A stretch of DNA of 58,307 nt from Mycoplasmataceae bacterium (GCA_031258945.1 JAIRME010000045.1:1-58307), one strand, 5' to 3'; counted from the first letter of the stretch, positions 11,891 to 23,305 are shown. Made by a program: numbers and translations. Notes: generated by a model not told the origin, from the sequence alone.

Positions 11891-13210
11891 ATGAATAATA
11901 TAGACAAAATTCCAGTAATCAAATATGAAGGGAAAAATAGTAAAAACCCATTAGCCTTTCACCATTACAACCCTAATGAAAAACTAATGGGCAAAACCAT
12001 GAAAGAACATTTGAAATTTGCCATGAGTTATTGGCACACAATTAATGCAAGTGGAACAGATATGTTTGGTGGCAATACCATGGATAAAACATTTGGACTA
12101 AACGAAATACAAATGTATAAAGCTAAAGCAGATTTTGCTTTTAAACTAATGCACAAACTTGGTATTCAATATTATTGTTTCCACGATATTGATGTTGCAC
12201 CTGAGGGTAATACATTAGCAGAGAGTGAAGCATACCTTAAAGAAATGACTAATCATTTATTGAAGTTGCAAAAACAATACAAGATTAAACTATTATGAGG
12301 TACTGCTAATATGTTTAGTCATAAAATTTTTATGACGGGAGCCGCAACAAGTTGTTGTGCTGATGTATATGCTGTTGCCGCGGGTAAAGTAAAAGCTGCA
12401 ATCGATGCAACAATTAAGTTAGGCGGAACTGGTTATGTTTTTTGAGGTGGCAGAGAAGGCTATGATACGCTATTAAACACTGATATGGATTTAGAGCTTA
12501 AACATTTAGGTAAATTTTTAAAAATGGCACGTGATTATGGACGTAAGCAAGGGTTCAAAGGAGATTTTTATATTGAACCAAAACCAAAAGAACCAACTAA
12601 ACACCAGTATGATTTTGATGTAGCTACTTGTGCTAATTTTTTAAGAACCTATGGATTAACCAGAGATTTTAGAATGAATGTTGAGGCAAATCATGCGACA
12701 TTAGCTGGTCATACTTTTCAACATGAGTTACGTACAGCTACTATTAATGGTTTTTTTGGCTCCATTGATGCTAACCAAGGAGATATGCTATTAGGTTGAG
12801 ATACCGATCAATTCCCTACTAATGTTTATGATACAACTTTGTGTATGTACGAAGTATTAAAAGCTGGTGGTTTCACTAATGGCGGCTTAAACTTTGATGC
12901 TAAAACACGACGTACTTCTAACACAATTTTAGATATTATTTATGCTTATATTGCTGGGATGGATGCTTTTGCTTTAGGTTTACGTAAAGCAGTAGCAATA
13001 ATCCAAGATCGTCGAATAGATAAATTTATAGAAGAAAAATATAAATCTTATCGTTTAACATCGATTGGTAAAAAAATTGAAAATAATAAAACATCATTAT
13101 TGGGTTTGTACAATTACAGTAAAAATATTCCTATTCATACCATTCATGTACCGAGTGGTCAACAAGAATATCTTGAGGAAATTTTTAATGATATATTGTT
13201 CAATCAATAA
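11891..13210 (+). CDS. xylA: Xylose isomerase
   Basis: Interconverts D-xylose and D-xylulose with two divalent metals. The 439 residues match the larger class II enzymes. Catalytic [10 protein letters not shown] (His and Asp), the metal-site segment [31 protein letters not shown] and GSIDANQGD...GWDTDQFP are all present, so it looks active. UGA encodes several Trp. xylB follows after nine bases, forming a two-step path to xylulose 5-phosphate. No xylose transporter or XylR is seen nearby. A xylose module is unusual in reduced mollicute genomes, which suggests acquisition or rare retention. Confidence 0.96.
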
Positions 13211-13219
13211 AAAATATTT

Positions 13220-14668
13220 ATGTTTTTAGGAATTGATGTTGGAACAAGTTCTTTAAAAGTAGTTTTAAGTGATCGTAATGGTAAAATTGTCGCCACTGAA
13301 TCAGCGACTTATGATATTTATTTACCTAAAGAAGGCTGAACTGAGCAAAATCCCAATGATTGATATCAAGCAGAAATTATTACCATTAAACGATTAGGCA
13401 AAAAATTTGATTTATCAAAAATTATTGCAGTCTCATTTTGCGGTCAAATGCATGGATTAGTTTTATTGGATAAAAATGACTATGTTATTCGGCCAGCCAT
13501 TTTATGAAATGATAATCGTACAATTGACGAATGTAAATATCTCAATGAAAAAATTGGTAAAACTAAACTAATTCACTATACAGGTAATATTGCTTTCACA
13601 GGCTTTACTGCTCCCAAAATATTATGAGTTAAAAAACACGAACCACATTTATTTAAAAAAATTCACAAAATTATGCTACCTAAGGATTACGCAGCATATA
13701 AAATGAGTGCTGTCTTTGCTAGTGATTTTAGTGATAGTAGTGGTACTTTATATCTGGATGTAAAACATAAGTGTTGATCTAAACCAATGTTAGATATATT
13801 GGAAATAACTGAAAAACAATTACCACAATTATTTGAAAGTTATCAGGTAATTGGAAATGTATCATTGAATTTTGCAAAATTAACTGGTATGTCTACCAAA
13901 ACCAAAATTATTATTGGCGGTGGTGACCAAGCAGTCGGCGCAGTGGGAACCGGGACTGTCGATAATAATCAATTGAGCATTTCATTAGGAACTAGCGGGG
14001 TTGTTTTTGCTGCAAGTCAAAGTTTTAAATCATTATCGTCTGGAGCAATGCATAGCTTCTGTCATGCGAATGGTCGTTATCACATCATGGGAGTAATGTT
14101 ATCAGCTGCGGGTGCATTTGATTGGTGATTAAAAAACATTTTAAAAACGAATGACTTTACACTCATCAACAAAGAAATGAAAATGAGTCAAGCCGATAAT
14201 TTGTATTTTTTACCATACTTAACTGGTGAACGTAGCCCCATCAATAATCCATATGCTCGTGGTGAATTTCATAATTTAGCATTAACTCATAATCGTGGAG
14301 ACATGTCGCGAGCAATAATTGAAGGTATTAATTTTGGCTTATTAGATTGTTTGAATTCCATTACTGCTTTAAAGATTAAACCAAAAGTAGCCAGAGTTAT
14401 TGGGGGTGGAGCTAAATCTGAAATTTGATTACAAATGTTAGCTGATATTTTAAATATTGAAGTTAGTAAAATTAACACATCAGAGGGTGGTGCATTGGGT
14501 GCAATTATTTTAGCCATGGTAGGTACAGGTAGATATAAAAGCATCAGTATAGCTTGTAAACAAATTATTCGTGATGTTCAAATTTTTAAACCTAATTTAA
14601 AAAAACATCAATATTACTTGAACAAATTTAGAATTTGAAAAAAACTATATTTAAAACTTTACATTTAA
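13220..14668 (+). CDS. xylB: Xylulokinase
   Basis: Phosphorylates D-xylulose to xylulose 5-phosphate for the pentose phosphate pathway. The 482-residue FGGY-family kinase starts MFLGIDVGTSSLKVVL (phosphate-1 motif), has SFCGQMHGLVLLD near residue 75, the ATP-binding GGGDQAVGAVGTG and SISLGTSGVVF in the middle, and VIGGGAKSEIWLQMLADI in the C-terminal domain. The last UGA (14636) is Trp; translation continues ten codons to TAA at 14666. It directly follows xylA. Full length for the family. Confidence 0.95.
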
Positions 14669-14714
14669 CTATGTAATGTAAATACCATTACATAATTGAA
14701 TATAAAAATAATTA

Positions 14715-14743
14715 AAAAACTTCGCTACTCACACGAAGTTTTT
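14715..14743 (+). terminator. Bidirectional terminator after xylB
   Basis: AAAAACTTCG (14715-14724) pairs with CGAAGTTTTT (14734-14743) around a nine-base loop. The A/T flanks give a U-run in both directions, so it can end xylAB and the convergent tRNA transcript. Confidence 0.8.
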
Positions 14744-14747
14744 CATA

Positions 14748-14821
14748 TGGAGCAGGTAATCAGAATCGAACCGACGACCACAGCTTGGGAAGCTATTGTT
14801 TTACCACTAAACTATACCTGC
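14748..14821 (-). tRNA. tRNA-Gly(CCC), CCA encoded
   Basis: A 74-nt cloverleaf on the - strand. Acceptor GCAGGTA pairs with TACCTGC, the discriminator is T and CCA is encoded. D-arm GTTT/AAAC, anticodon stem ATAGC/GCTGT with loop TTCCCAA, variable GGTC, T-arm GTCGG-TTCGATT-CTGAT. The anticodon (complement of 14787-14789) reads CCC, decoding GGG. Gly is supported by the anticodon and by similarity of the body to mollicute tRNA-Gly(UCC). Confidence 0.93.
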
Positions 14822-14963
14822 AAATAAAACAAGTAAATTATATCTTTACAAAAATCAGTAATTTAGTAATTTGAAATGTGTATTTTTTTTCAATTTGGCT
14901 TAGATGATATTTTTAAACTGCAAAAAAAATATTGTCGTTTTTAGGTAACGAAAAACTTTATAA

Positions 14964-15025
14964 AATCCCCCCCCTTGCCGTCACATAATAGGTAACATGT
15001 ATTTAATTAGCAATGGGGGGGGATT
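14964..15025. repeat. Inverted repeat whose arms are C8 and G8
   Basis: AATCCCCCCCCTTGC at 14964-14978 is matched in reverse by GCAATGGGGGGGGATT at 15010-15025, one base bulged, with about 31 bases between. Both arms contain an eight-base G/C homopolymer in an AT-rich genome. Slippage in either arm would change the stem. Confidence 0.75.
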
Positions 15026-15067
15026 AATTGAAATAGTGCTATAAGCACTAATTTAGTTCTTTCTCTA

Positions 15068-15106
15068 AAAACAAGATCTTTGACAACGCCAAAGGTCTTG
15101 TTTTTT
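15068..15106 (+). terminator. Strong terminator-like hairpin in a surface-gene leader
   Basis: AAAACAAGA-T-CTTTG (15068-15082) pairs with CAAAG-G-TCTTGTTTT (15090-15104), a 15-bp stem with one wobble and a seven-base loop, followed by T6. It lies 32 bases before the start at 15138 with no promoter between, so it may attenuate that gene or end a small upstream RNA. Confidence 0.7.
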
Positions 15107-15137
15107 GTTGCTATCTGACAAAATTAAGGAGAGAAAA

Positions 15138-16475
15138 ATGATACAAAATAAAACAACTTCAATGCAAAGAAAACACCATAAAAGAAGAATGGTATGAACT
15201 AGTATTTTATGCGGAATAGCATTAATGGGTACAGGTATTGGTATTGGTTGGGCAATCCATACTTCTAAAAAAACTAACCCTGATTTTACCAACCCACAAA
15301 TTCTGTTAAAGAGAACGGAAGGTGATCCTTCTTTAAAAAATGAAGGTGACTATATAGAATACAATGTTGAATGTAATATTTCTTTATCTAATTTTACTGG
15401 TTCTAATGTATCTATTTCTGATATTGAACAAATTGGTCAAAATGGTCAAGGGTTTATATGACTAAGAGGTTATACTCCAGACACTCACGAAGTCCCCATA
15501 GAAAAACAGACTCGAATTATTTGAAATAATCCTGATGATATTAGTAAAGGAGTGCGTTTACATATTGAACTTATTAAAGACTATGATGGTTCATTAGGAG
15601 AGTTTTTACCAATTGATGTTACTTTTACTATCCATGATGACAAAAATAGATATGAAGACGTAAAAACAACTGCTCATGTTGTATTAGATAGCGACAATGA
15701 TGAGCCTGTTATTACCAATGATCGCATTAGTAATGTTTCAACCATAAACATGGGGATGAATCGCGATACAACGATTGAAGATATAGTAAATTATTTACAA
15801 GCTACTAATGAAAGCATAAGCGGAACACAAACGCTAAATGATGATTTTTTTAGCCAAAATATTAACCCTTCACAAGTAGCGGCCTTATTTTTTATTGAAA
15901 CTTTGAATATTTGAAAAAATTGTTTGGTAGATTTTTTCAACACATATGTGGATACAGAACAAGAATATGCTATGGATACTTCTTTTTATGATTTTTCTCA
16001 GTATACAATTGATTTTAGAATAGATGATATTATTTATTCAGGATCAGATACGTTTGGTAATAAAAAATTTTTCTGTTCTTTTGAACAAGAAATATTTAAT
16101 AACAATAATGAGACTATAGATCTTTCTGAAAGTGGTGCATATTTTGTACCAAAATATCCATTTCCAAAAGATAGTTCTGATACCTTCTACCCTTTTTATG
16201 ATATTCCATCCGCGTATTATTACGGAATTAATAAAACAATTTCAGATGTTGTATCATCTTATACAACATCAACTGAAAGGTGTGCGACTAATTTATCAGG
16301 AGGTAGTAATTTTTCAGCATCTCTCATAGATAGCAATGAATATATTTCTGGTAATTTGATAAATTTATGAGTATACCCATATCGTACAGGTGGCATATCA
16401 TTATTCAATCAAACTGATTACACTCCAACATCCATTGCGGAACTATTTTGACCAAATGTAACTTTCGCAAATTAA
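15138..16475 (+). CDS. Membrane-anchored surface protein of unknown function
   Basis: A 445-residue protein with a basic N-terminus (QRKHHKRRM), one hydrophobic segment at about residues 20-39 (signal anchor, no lipobox Cys) and a long polar, Asn/Asp/Ser/Thr-rich ectodomain. AAGGAGAG precedes the ATG. Four regions join only through UGA Trp codons. No family is recognised. It shares style (anchor plus polar beta-rich body) with the surface proteins at 24-40 kb. Upstream are the G8 tract and a terminator-like hairpin, so expression may switch. It converges with the helicase gene; the 129-base gap shows no clear terminator. Confidence 0.75.
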
Positions 16476-16604
16476 TATTTTCAAAAGTATTTTTACAATA
16501 TTAAACTGACAATCATTCATATTTTATTAATTTATCATTGTGAAAAATTTAGTTGATATAAAACCTAATACATGTTAATCTAATATTCTATTCTGAGTTA
16601 ATAT

Positions 16605-18131
16605 CTATCTATGAGAAAAACGATGATATTTATGTTGTTTTTTGAAAGTATGACTACGCTCTCTTTTACGTGGGGAAGCAATTTGAACTTTAATTTTTCT
16701 ACCATTAATTTCTCTCAAATTCTGAATTTGTTTAACTAAATGACTTTTGACTTCAATAAAACTATAAGTGTCTTTCACTCAAACATCAGTAATGTCTGTT
16801 AAAGGAATGTTCATATCTTTAGACAAGATATGGGCTAAGTTTTTATTATCAATGTTATCCTTCGTACCGATTGTAATAAAAAATCTAGTGGTTGTTCCAA
16901 ACGATTTTGTTTGACGACTAAAAGTTTCATGTTGTGCATGCCCATCACGATGATTACGTTGAAAATTATTATGTTCTCTTCTAAAACTAGACTTATCAAT
17001 TAATGGGGCACTAAAATCAATACCTTCCATTTTATGTTCATTTAAATGTTCTTTTATTTCTTTTTCAATAGTATGTAAGTGATGGTGTACGTCATGCGCA
17101 ATTAATGTATAAGCACTACCAACCATTTTTGCACGTGCCGTTCGACCAATACGATGAATGTAATATTTCATATCTTTTGGTACATCATAATTAATAACTG
17201 CATCCACTCCTTTAACATCAATCCCCCGCGCTGCAATATCAGTTGCGACTAAAATTTGTAATTGACCTTCTCGAAAAGCTCGCATTACCCTTTCTCGTGC
17301 CGATTGTTTTAAATCACTATGCAAAGCATCCACTTTAAAACTTTGATCTCTTAATCGTCTTACTAATTCTTTAGCTTTACGTCTGGTATTAGTAAAAATC
17401 AAAACTAAATAAAATTGTTTATCTTTAATTAATTTAGTAATAACTTCAATTTTTTTAAATTCTGGCGTTTTAATGTAGTGTTGACTAATGGATGGAATAT
17501 CCTTTTTTTCAATTGTTGCCTTAAAAAACTTAGGGTCTTTCTGGTATTTTTTAGATATTTCCATGATGTTTTTATCCATGGTAGCAGATAACAATATTGT
17601 TTGATGATGGCCACTGACTTTATGTAATATTTTATCAATATCACGAATAAATCCCATATCTAACATTTCGTCAGCCTCATCCAGAACAACCGTTCTGATG
17701 CGTGTTAAATTAATTGTTTTACGCTCTAGATGATCTAATAATCTACCTGGGGTACCAATGATAATTTGCGGTTGATCTCTCAATAATCGTAATTGTTGAT
17801 TAATTTTTTGCCCGCCATAAATTGCTAATATTTTTAAACCATTAATGAATTCTCCGATTTTTTTATATTCGTTGGTAATTTGCAAAGCCAACTCTCGAGT
17901 AGGACATAATACTAAGGTTTGTATAAAACGATCGTCTAAATTAAAACGCTCTAATGTTGGCACAACAAAAGCACAAGTTTTACCAGTACCTGTTGGAGCT
18001 TGACCAATTACATCATGATTTGATAATGCTACAGGAATGATTTGAGTTTGAATATCTGTCATTTCTTGATAATTAGCCTTTTGAATTCCATCTAAAATTA
18101 TCTTTTTAATTTTTAATTCATTAAATTTCAT
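16605..18131 (-). CDS. DEAD-box RNA helicase with DbpA-like RNA-binding tail
   Basis: ATP-dependent RNA remodelling, probably in ribosome assembly or mRNA turnover. The 508 residues include the Q motif (near 20-33), AxTGxGKT (APTGTGKT, 45-52), DEAD (151-154), SAT, and HRIGRTARA in the second RecA domain. After a basic linker the C-terminal part (FFITIGTKDNI...ITDVWVKDTYSFIEV) matches the DbpA RNA-binding fold, followed by a basic Arg/Lys/His tail. The UGA at 16779 is Trp; stopping there would cut the RNA-binding fold in half. An imperfect 14-bp hairpin at 18152-18192 lies in the leader. CshA or DeaD would be reasonable names. Confidence 0.93.
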
Positions 18132-18817
18132 TGTATCATTTCTTTCTCATCGTTTAGTTTTTAAGAATATGGATTACTTAAAAACATTAAACGAACTAAG
18201 GCGTACCCATTAGAGTGAAGCACTAAGATTATAACCTTGATTCAAAACACAATACATAAAAGGTATACCCAATTTAGCTGCACAATAACATGCATCTTAT
18301 TCCATTGAAGTCTCAATAAATTTGATTAGTTTTACTTCAAAAACTATTCAATATTGTTTAACACAAAATACTTTTTACATTTTCATCACAAATAAATTCA
18401 TTCATAATAAGCTTTGCTTAATTGGAGAAAGAATAAAATGTTTTAAACATAAATAATGTAGACATGAAAATGAAGCTAAAATTCTTCAAGCAGATCACAA
18501 TCTAGTCAAAATTGGTGATAACATTCTTGTTGATATTAAAATAAAGAAACGTATGCCTCCCATATGATGCAGAGAATGTTGTAACACAACCTAAACGTCC
18601 GAGACGAAGTCTTGACGAATGCATTAGTGAATCAATTACTAAAACGGTTCCTAACTTTATTAACGAAGCTTTAAAACCAATAGTGTCGCGTTTAGACAAA
18701 CAAGATGAGTTTCATAGAGTTATTACTAACTATATGAAATCTCATCCTTAATTAAATCATAACTCAAGCCAAATATATAGTTCGTAGTTGTAATTAAAAG
18801 TCAAAATAATTGACTAA
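18132..18817. other. Region without an intact gene between helicase and uvrA
   Basis: 686 bases with no intact reading frame that fits a gene. It contains the helicase promoter area, the leader hairpin, and from about 18420 to 18751 a + strand stretch that looks like decayed coding sequence, described separately. Confidence 0.6.
18457..18751 (+). pseudogene. Decayed coding remnant, unknown family
   Basis: Two + strand frames look protein-like. The first (from 18457) reads CRHENEAKILQADHNLVK and on to VDIK before running into another frame; a TAA at 18454 and a similar upstream stretch (CFKHK) hint at a lost start. The second, shifted by one base, is open from 18548 to the TAA at 18749-18751, reads PKRPRRSLDECISES and ends MKSHP. 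Together they suggest one gene broken by a frameshift and a stop. I do not recognise the protein. Confidence 0.35.
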
Positions 18818-21649
18818 TTATTTTTTTAAATATTTCTTTAAATATTCAGCAGTGTATGAAATATTTACTTTAGTCAATAATTGTTCTGGTGTGCCTGTTG
18901 CAATAACTTTGCCACCTAGTTCGCCACCTTCTGGCCCCAAATCAATAATATGGTCAGCACACTTAATTAATTCAAAATTATGTTCAATTACAATAACAGT
19001 TGCTCCATGGTCCACTATTCGATTTAAAACATTAATTAAATTTTTAATATCATGAGTGTGCAACCCAGTAGTTGGTTCATCCAATATTAATAAAGTGTTG
19101 TTTGATGCACGTTTTTGTAAGAATTTAGCTAATTTGATTCTTTGAGCTTCGCCACCAGATAATTTAGTTGCTGGCGTGCCTAGTTTAATATAACCTAATC
19201 CTACATCATTCATTAATTCTAATTTGTGTCGAATGTTTGGAATATTTTGAAAAAAATCCAAAGCTTCCATTACACTCATTTCTAAAACGTCGTATATAGA
19301 TTTGCCTTTATATTTAATAGCTAATGTTTCGTCATTATATTTTTTGCCATTACATTCGCTACAAGTAATATATACATCTGGTAAAAAATGCATTTCAATT
19401 CTAATTACGCCGTCGCCCCAACACTTTTCACAACGCCCGCCTGGTATATTGAATGAAAATCTTCCTTTACTATAACCACGTGCTTTTGACTCTGGTAGTA
19501 AAGCAAATAATTCGCGGATATCATCAAAAACACTTACATAAGTGGCTGGATTACTTCGCGGTGTTCGACCAATTGGTTCTTGAGTAACCATAATTAATTT
19601 ATCTAAACCATTAATACCTACCAACGATTTAATTGATGGTGCTTTGGTAAACGGTGAAAATAACATCTTTTGAATATTTTTGGCTAATGTTTCATTAATT
19701 AATGTAGATTTACCACTACCAGAAACTCCAGTAACCACAATAAATTTGCCAAGAGGAAAAACAACTTCTAAATTTTTTAGATTATGTTCGTTGGCACCCT
19801 TTAAAATGATTTTTTGGCCATTACCAGATCGTCTTACTTTCGGTACAGGAATATTTAATTTACCGCTTAAATATTTACCTGTAATAGAATGTGGGTTTCG
19901 CATTACTTCAGTTGGTGTTCCTACCGCTACAATATTACCACCAAACTCACCAGCACCTGGTCCAATATCAATTAGATAATCACTGTTCATCATCGTTTCT
20001 TCATCGTGCTCTACCACTATTAAAGTATTTCCTAAATCTCGCATTTTTTTTAATGTCTTAATCAATCTGTCATTATCTTTCTGGTGCAATCCAATCGAAG
20101 GCTCGTCAAGTACATATAGAATGCCTGTTAAAGAAGAACCAATTTGAGTAGCTAAACGAATACGTTGTGATTCACCACCTGACAATGTAGCTGCATTTCT
20201 CGCTAAAGTCAAATAATTAAGGCCCACATTATCTAAAAATGTTAAACGATCAATAATTTCCTTCAAAGCTAATTTAGCAATTTGTTGTTGCTGCTCAGTT
20301 AACTTTATATTTAAAAGAAAGTCAATACATTCACGTACAGATAATTGAGTTACTTCAATAATATCTTTGTTATCAATTTTCACTGACAATGCAGCTGGTG
20401 ATAATTTTTTACCATGACATCATTCACAAGTTTTTTCAGACATATACTTGGAATAATATTGTCTTGCCATTTCTGAAGTAGTTTCCAAATGCCTGCGCTT
20501 AACTAGCTCCAATACTCCTTCAACATAATCAAATTTTTTGTAAGAATTACCACTACTAGAACGTAATTCAATATTAATAGGTTCTTGTGAACCATACATA
20601 ATTAAATCTAGCTCTTTTTTAGTAAATTTACTTAATGCTTTATTTTTATCTATTTTGTAATACTCTAACATCACATTGTATCTTTGCCAATCAATTGAAG
20701 TGGTATTAACAGTATTTTTAAAATAGTCTAAACCACCAGCATTGATAGACAACGCTTTATCAGGAATCATTTTATTTTCATCAGGTTCATAGGTAAACCC
20801 CAAACCCTTACAATGTTCACATGCACCAAGTGGTGAATTAAACGAAAATAATCTAGGTTCCATTTCAGGAATTGTAAAACCACACACTTTACATGAATGT
20901 GACTGGGAATATAAAATTTCGTTTTCTTCATTGATAACTATCACTTTGCCTTCACCATATTTTAATGCTGTCTCTAACGCATCGTTGATACGTGATTTTG
21001 TTTCATGATCATGATGTGCAATAATACGATCAACGATAATATGGAGGTTGTGAAATTTATTTTTATCTAATTCAATTTTCTCATCCAAGGAATAATTCTG
21101 ATTGTCAATTCGAATGCGTAAAAAACCTTCACTTCTTAACTTTTCCAATTCTATTTTAAAAGTACCTTTTTGATGGTGTGCATAGGGTGCTAAAATCTGT
21201 AATTTATCGCCATCTTTAAAATTTTCCACAATTTTGTTCAAAATTTGTTTAGTGGTTAATGTTTCAATCGGTCCATGTCCATTAGGACAATATGGAATCC
21301 CGATACGAGCAAATAATACTCTTAAATAATCATAAATTTCAGTTACTGTACCAACAGTAGAACGAGGATTATGTGAAGTTGATTTTTGATCAATACTAAT
21401 GGATGGAGAAAGCCCTTCAATTAAATCAACATCTGGTTTTTCATTACCGCCTAAAAATTGGCGTGCATATGAAGATAATGATTCGAGGTAACGTCTTTGT
21501 CCTTCAGCATAGATAGTATCAAATGCTAGTGATGATTTGCCCGAACCAGATAAACCAGTAATTACTACTAATTTATTTTTAGGAATAATGACGTCAATAT
21601 TTTTGAGGTTATTTTCTCTTGCCCCTTTAACAATTAATTTATCAGTCAT
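18818..21649 (-). CDS. uvrA: Excinuclease ABC subunit A
   Basis: DNA-damage recognition ATPase of nucleotide excision repair. The 943 residues are full length. First ATPase: GLSGSGKSS (32-40). A zinc-binding CKVCG...CEHCKG pair lies in the insertion domain and CEKCWG...CSECNG in the second half. Two ABC signatures ([12 protein letters not shown] and [12 protein letters not shown]) with Walker B ([22 protein letters not shown]) and the second Walker [10 protein letters not shown] are visible. One in-frame UGA (20420) is Trp in the segment after SEKTCE. It is the third gene of a - strand operon, starting six bases after the preceding small gene. Confidence 0.97.
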
Positions 21650-21655
21650 GGGAAA

Positions 21656-22000
21656 TTATTTCTTCTTTTTTAAGTTAGCAAATGATTTGGTAATGTTATC
21701 GCTAAGAATTGTAATAACCTTATTGGTTTTCTCAGCGGCTTTGGTAGCATCAATTCGTTTTATTTTTTCTTTAATCAATTCAATTTCTGCATCCATTCGA
21801 ATACGTATAGATTCATCGCTTACATCTTTGGGAATAGTTAAATAAGTGTGAATGTCATCCAAAGCACTAATGATAGATGGTTGAGCCCTATCATATTCTT
21901 TTAAAATATCTCGTCTTAAACCTTCATATTTTCTATTGGTTAATAATTGATAACCAATATAAATGACTGCAGCCAGCGCAATTTTTCGACTAATACTCAT
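21656..22000 (-). CDS. Small membrane-anchored coiled-coil protein
   Basis: A 114-residue protein with an N-terminal hydrophobic segment (residues 6-20, [15 protein letters not shown]) and a long charged helix ending in a Lys run. Not recognised as a family; YtxH-like small envelope proteins are similar in design. It sits between another anchored helical protein and uvrA; its start at 22000 overlaps no gene but lies one base after the previous stop. Function unknown. Confidence 0.7.
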   Translation of the reverse strand: MSISRKIALAAVIYIGYQLLTNRKYEGLRRDILKEYDRAQPSIISALDDIHTYLTIPKDVSDESIRIRMDAEIELIKEKIKRIDATKAAEKTNKVITILSDNITKSFANLKKKK

Positions 22001-22001
22001 A

Positions 22002-22349
22002 CTATTTATCCTTAGCGGTAATATCTTTTAATTTGTTAATGAATTTACTAGCAGTTTCTTTATTTTTAGTAACATACTGCATCAAGGCATCTGCATTTTG
22101 ATTAATTAAAGATTCAAATAAATCAATGAAATTAGAAACCTTACCTAAAGCCTCAATCGTGGGTGCTAAAATTTCAGATTTATATGTTAAGTCTTCTACC
22201 AAATAGTCCAATTTCTTGGCAACAATACCAATTTTACGATAAGCAATAATCATGTATATTAAAGCTATTAATAGCACTAATAAGACTATACAACCAACAA
22301 TGATAATTATTGTTATACCTGTGGTTTCAGTTGAGCTAGCATTTAACAT
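22002..22349 (-). CDS. Small membrane protein with helical tail, DUF948-like
   Basis: 115 residues: an N-terminal transmembrane segment (about 12-34, rich in Ile/Leu/Val) followed by an amphipathic helical tail (KKLDYLVEDLTYKSEIL...). The layout resembles DUF948/YtxG proteins, often paired with a YtxH-like partner, as here. TATAAT at 22356-22361 lies six bases before the ATG with no Shine-Dalgarno, predicting a leaderless mRNA for the operon that includes uvrA. Confidence 0.7.
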   Translation of the reverse strand: MLNASSTETTGITIIIIVGCIVLLVLLIALIYMIIAYRKIGIVAKKLDYLVEDLTYKSEILAPTIEALGKVSNFIDLFESLINQNADALMQYVTKNKETASKFINKLKDITAKDK

Positions 22350-22355
22350 GACCCA

Positions 22356-22361
22356 ATTATA
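22356..22361 (-). promoter_or_regulatory. -10 element of the uvrA operon
   Basis: TATAAT on the - strand, six bases upstream of the ATG at 22349. Transcription would begin at or next to the start codon. The 151 bases to 22500 otherwise hold no convincing gene. Confidence 0.55.
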
Positions 22362-22500
22362 TATTTACAAATCTGGTAAAAGCGATCAAATTTATAACTA
22401 TTCACCGAAGACAAGGGAACGTTCGTCCACATACACAAAAGATAGTAAATCATGGTTTAATCCGGTTATTGTACTGTTTTAAGGGATGTTTTCAGCCTAA

Positions 22501-23274
22501 CTATTCATCATATATCATTATTTTGCAAAGAACAGACCCAGCTTGTTGTGTTGGTGAAATGGCTTTCAAGGTATAACCATATGTGCCAGCTGGTGCTGTT
22601 AATGTTCCTGTTATTGCCCCTGTGTTAGCGTTCAAAGTTAATCCTTCTGGTAAAGAACCACTTGTACTATACATAATATTGTCGCGAAGAGCACCGGTGG
22701 TATCATAACATTTCACATTATCGTTTATATTTACCGTCGCCCCAGTATTAATTAAATAGTCATCATCAACATTAGTAATAAATAAAGAATCCATGGATGG
22801 GTTTGTTCACATAGCATCAATAATTATCTTGTTTCATGACACTGTTGAAAGATCTGTTGTATTTATATCTACTTCATCATTTGTGCCTCAACAAGTAATG
22901 GACATTGAACTATATGTTGGTATTCTTTTAAAATAAATTATTGTTGTTCCTTTTCCTCCTTCTCCTCCTGATGTGGCACTGAAAAAAAATACATTCTGCG
23001 ATCTACTAAAAGAGTTATTTAATGAATACCTTCCAGTAGGACTTTTATCGTTCGCAGTGGTCGCGACAAGTTCATATGTTCCAATAGAATAATCATGTAT
23101 GGCATCCCCGAAAACAATGTCTGAATCAGAGTCCATAGCAAGGCATTTCAAAGTTTCAAAATTAGTGGCAAATGTCGGTGTTTTGGAACAGGCACTAATA
23201 AAAGATATCGGAAACGTAATAGATGATAATGCTAAGATTGGGGTCGCGAACTTTAATAATTTTATCTTTTTCAT
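22501..23274 (-). CDS. Lipoprotein with Ig-like (He_PIG type) domain, phase-variable promoter
   Basis: A 257-residue lipoprotein. The signal peptide ends in a lipobox (SFISAC, Cys29). The UGA at 22888 is Trp. The C-terminal 60 residues read SGSLPEGLTLNANTG and AGTYGYTLKA, the pattern of putative Ig/cadherin-like He_PIG domains that form extracellular stalks. It lies behind a promoter whose spacer contains a nine-base homopolymer, so expression probably switches. AGGAG lies 10 bases before the ATG. Ligand unknown. Confidence 0.85.
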
Positions 23275-23305
23275 TTTTTATTTCTCCTTGGTTATCTAAA
23301 CATTC

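Larger units (their letters stand above)
14822..15137. other. Gene-free region with C8 and G8 tracts
   Basis: This 316-base gap holds C8 (14967-14974), G8 (15015-15022), a short perfect hairpin AGTGCT-ATA-AGCACT (15035-15049) and a strong terminator-like hairpin (15068-15106). On the - strand TTGCTA and TATTAT spaced by 17 bases lie between the two tracts and could drive the tRNA. On the + strand TATAAG (15040-15045) is a possible -10 for the next gene. Confidence 0.6.

Noticed and set aside
18502-18699. - strand frame opposite the decayed remnant
   Set aside because: Less protein-like than the + strand frame and no ribosome site.
22347-22482. Small + strand frame (44 codons) beginning MTQLYIYKSGK
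   Set aside because: No ribosome site and no recognisable similarity; its start overlaps the opposite gene's start codon.
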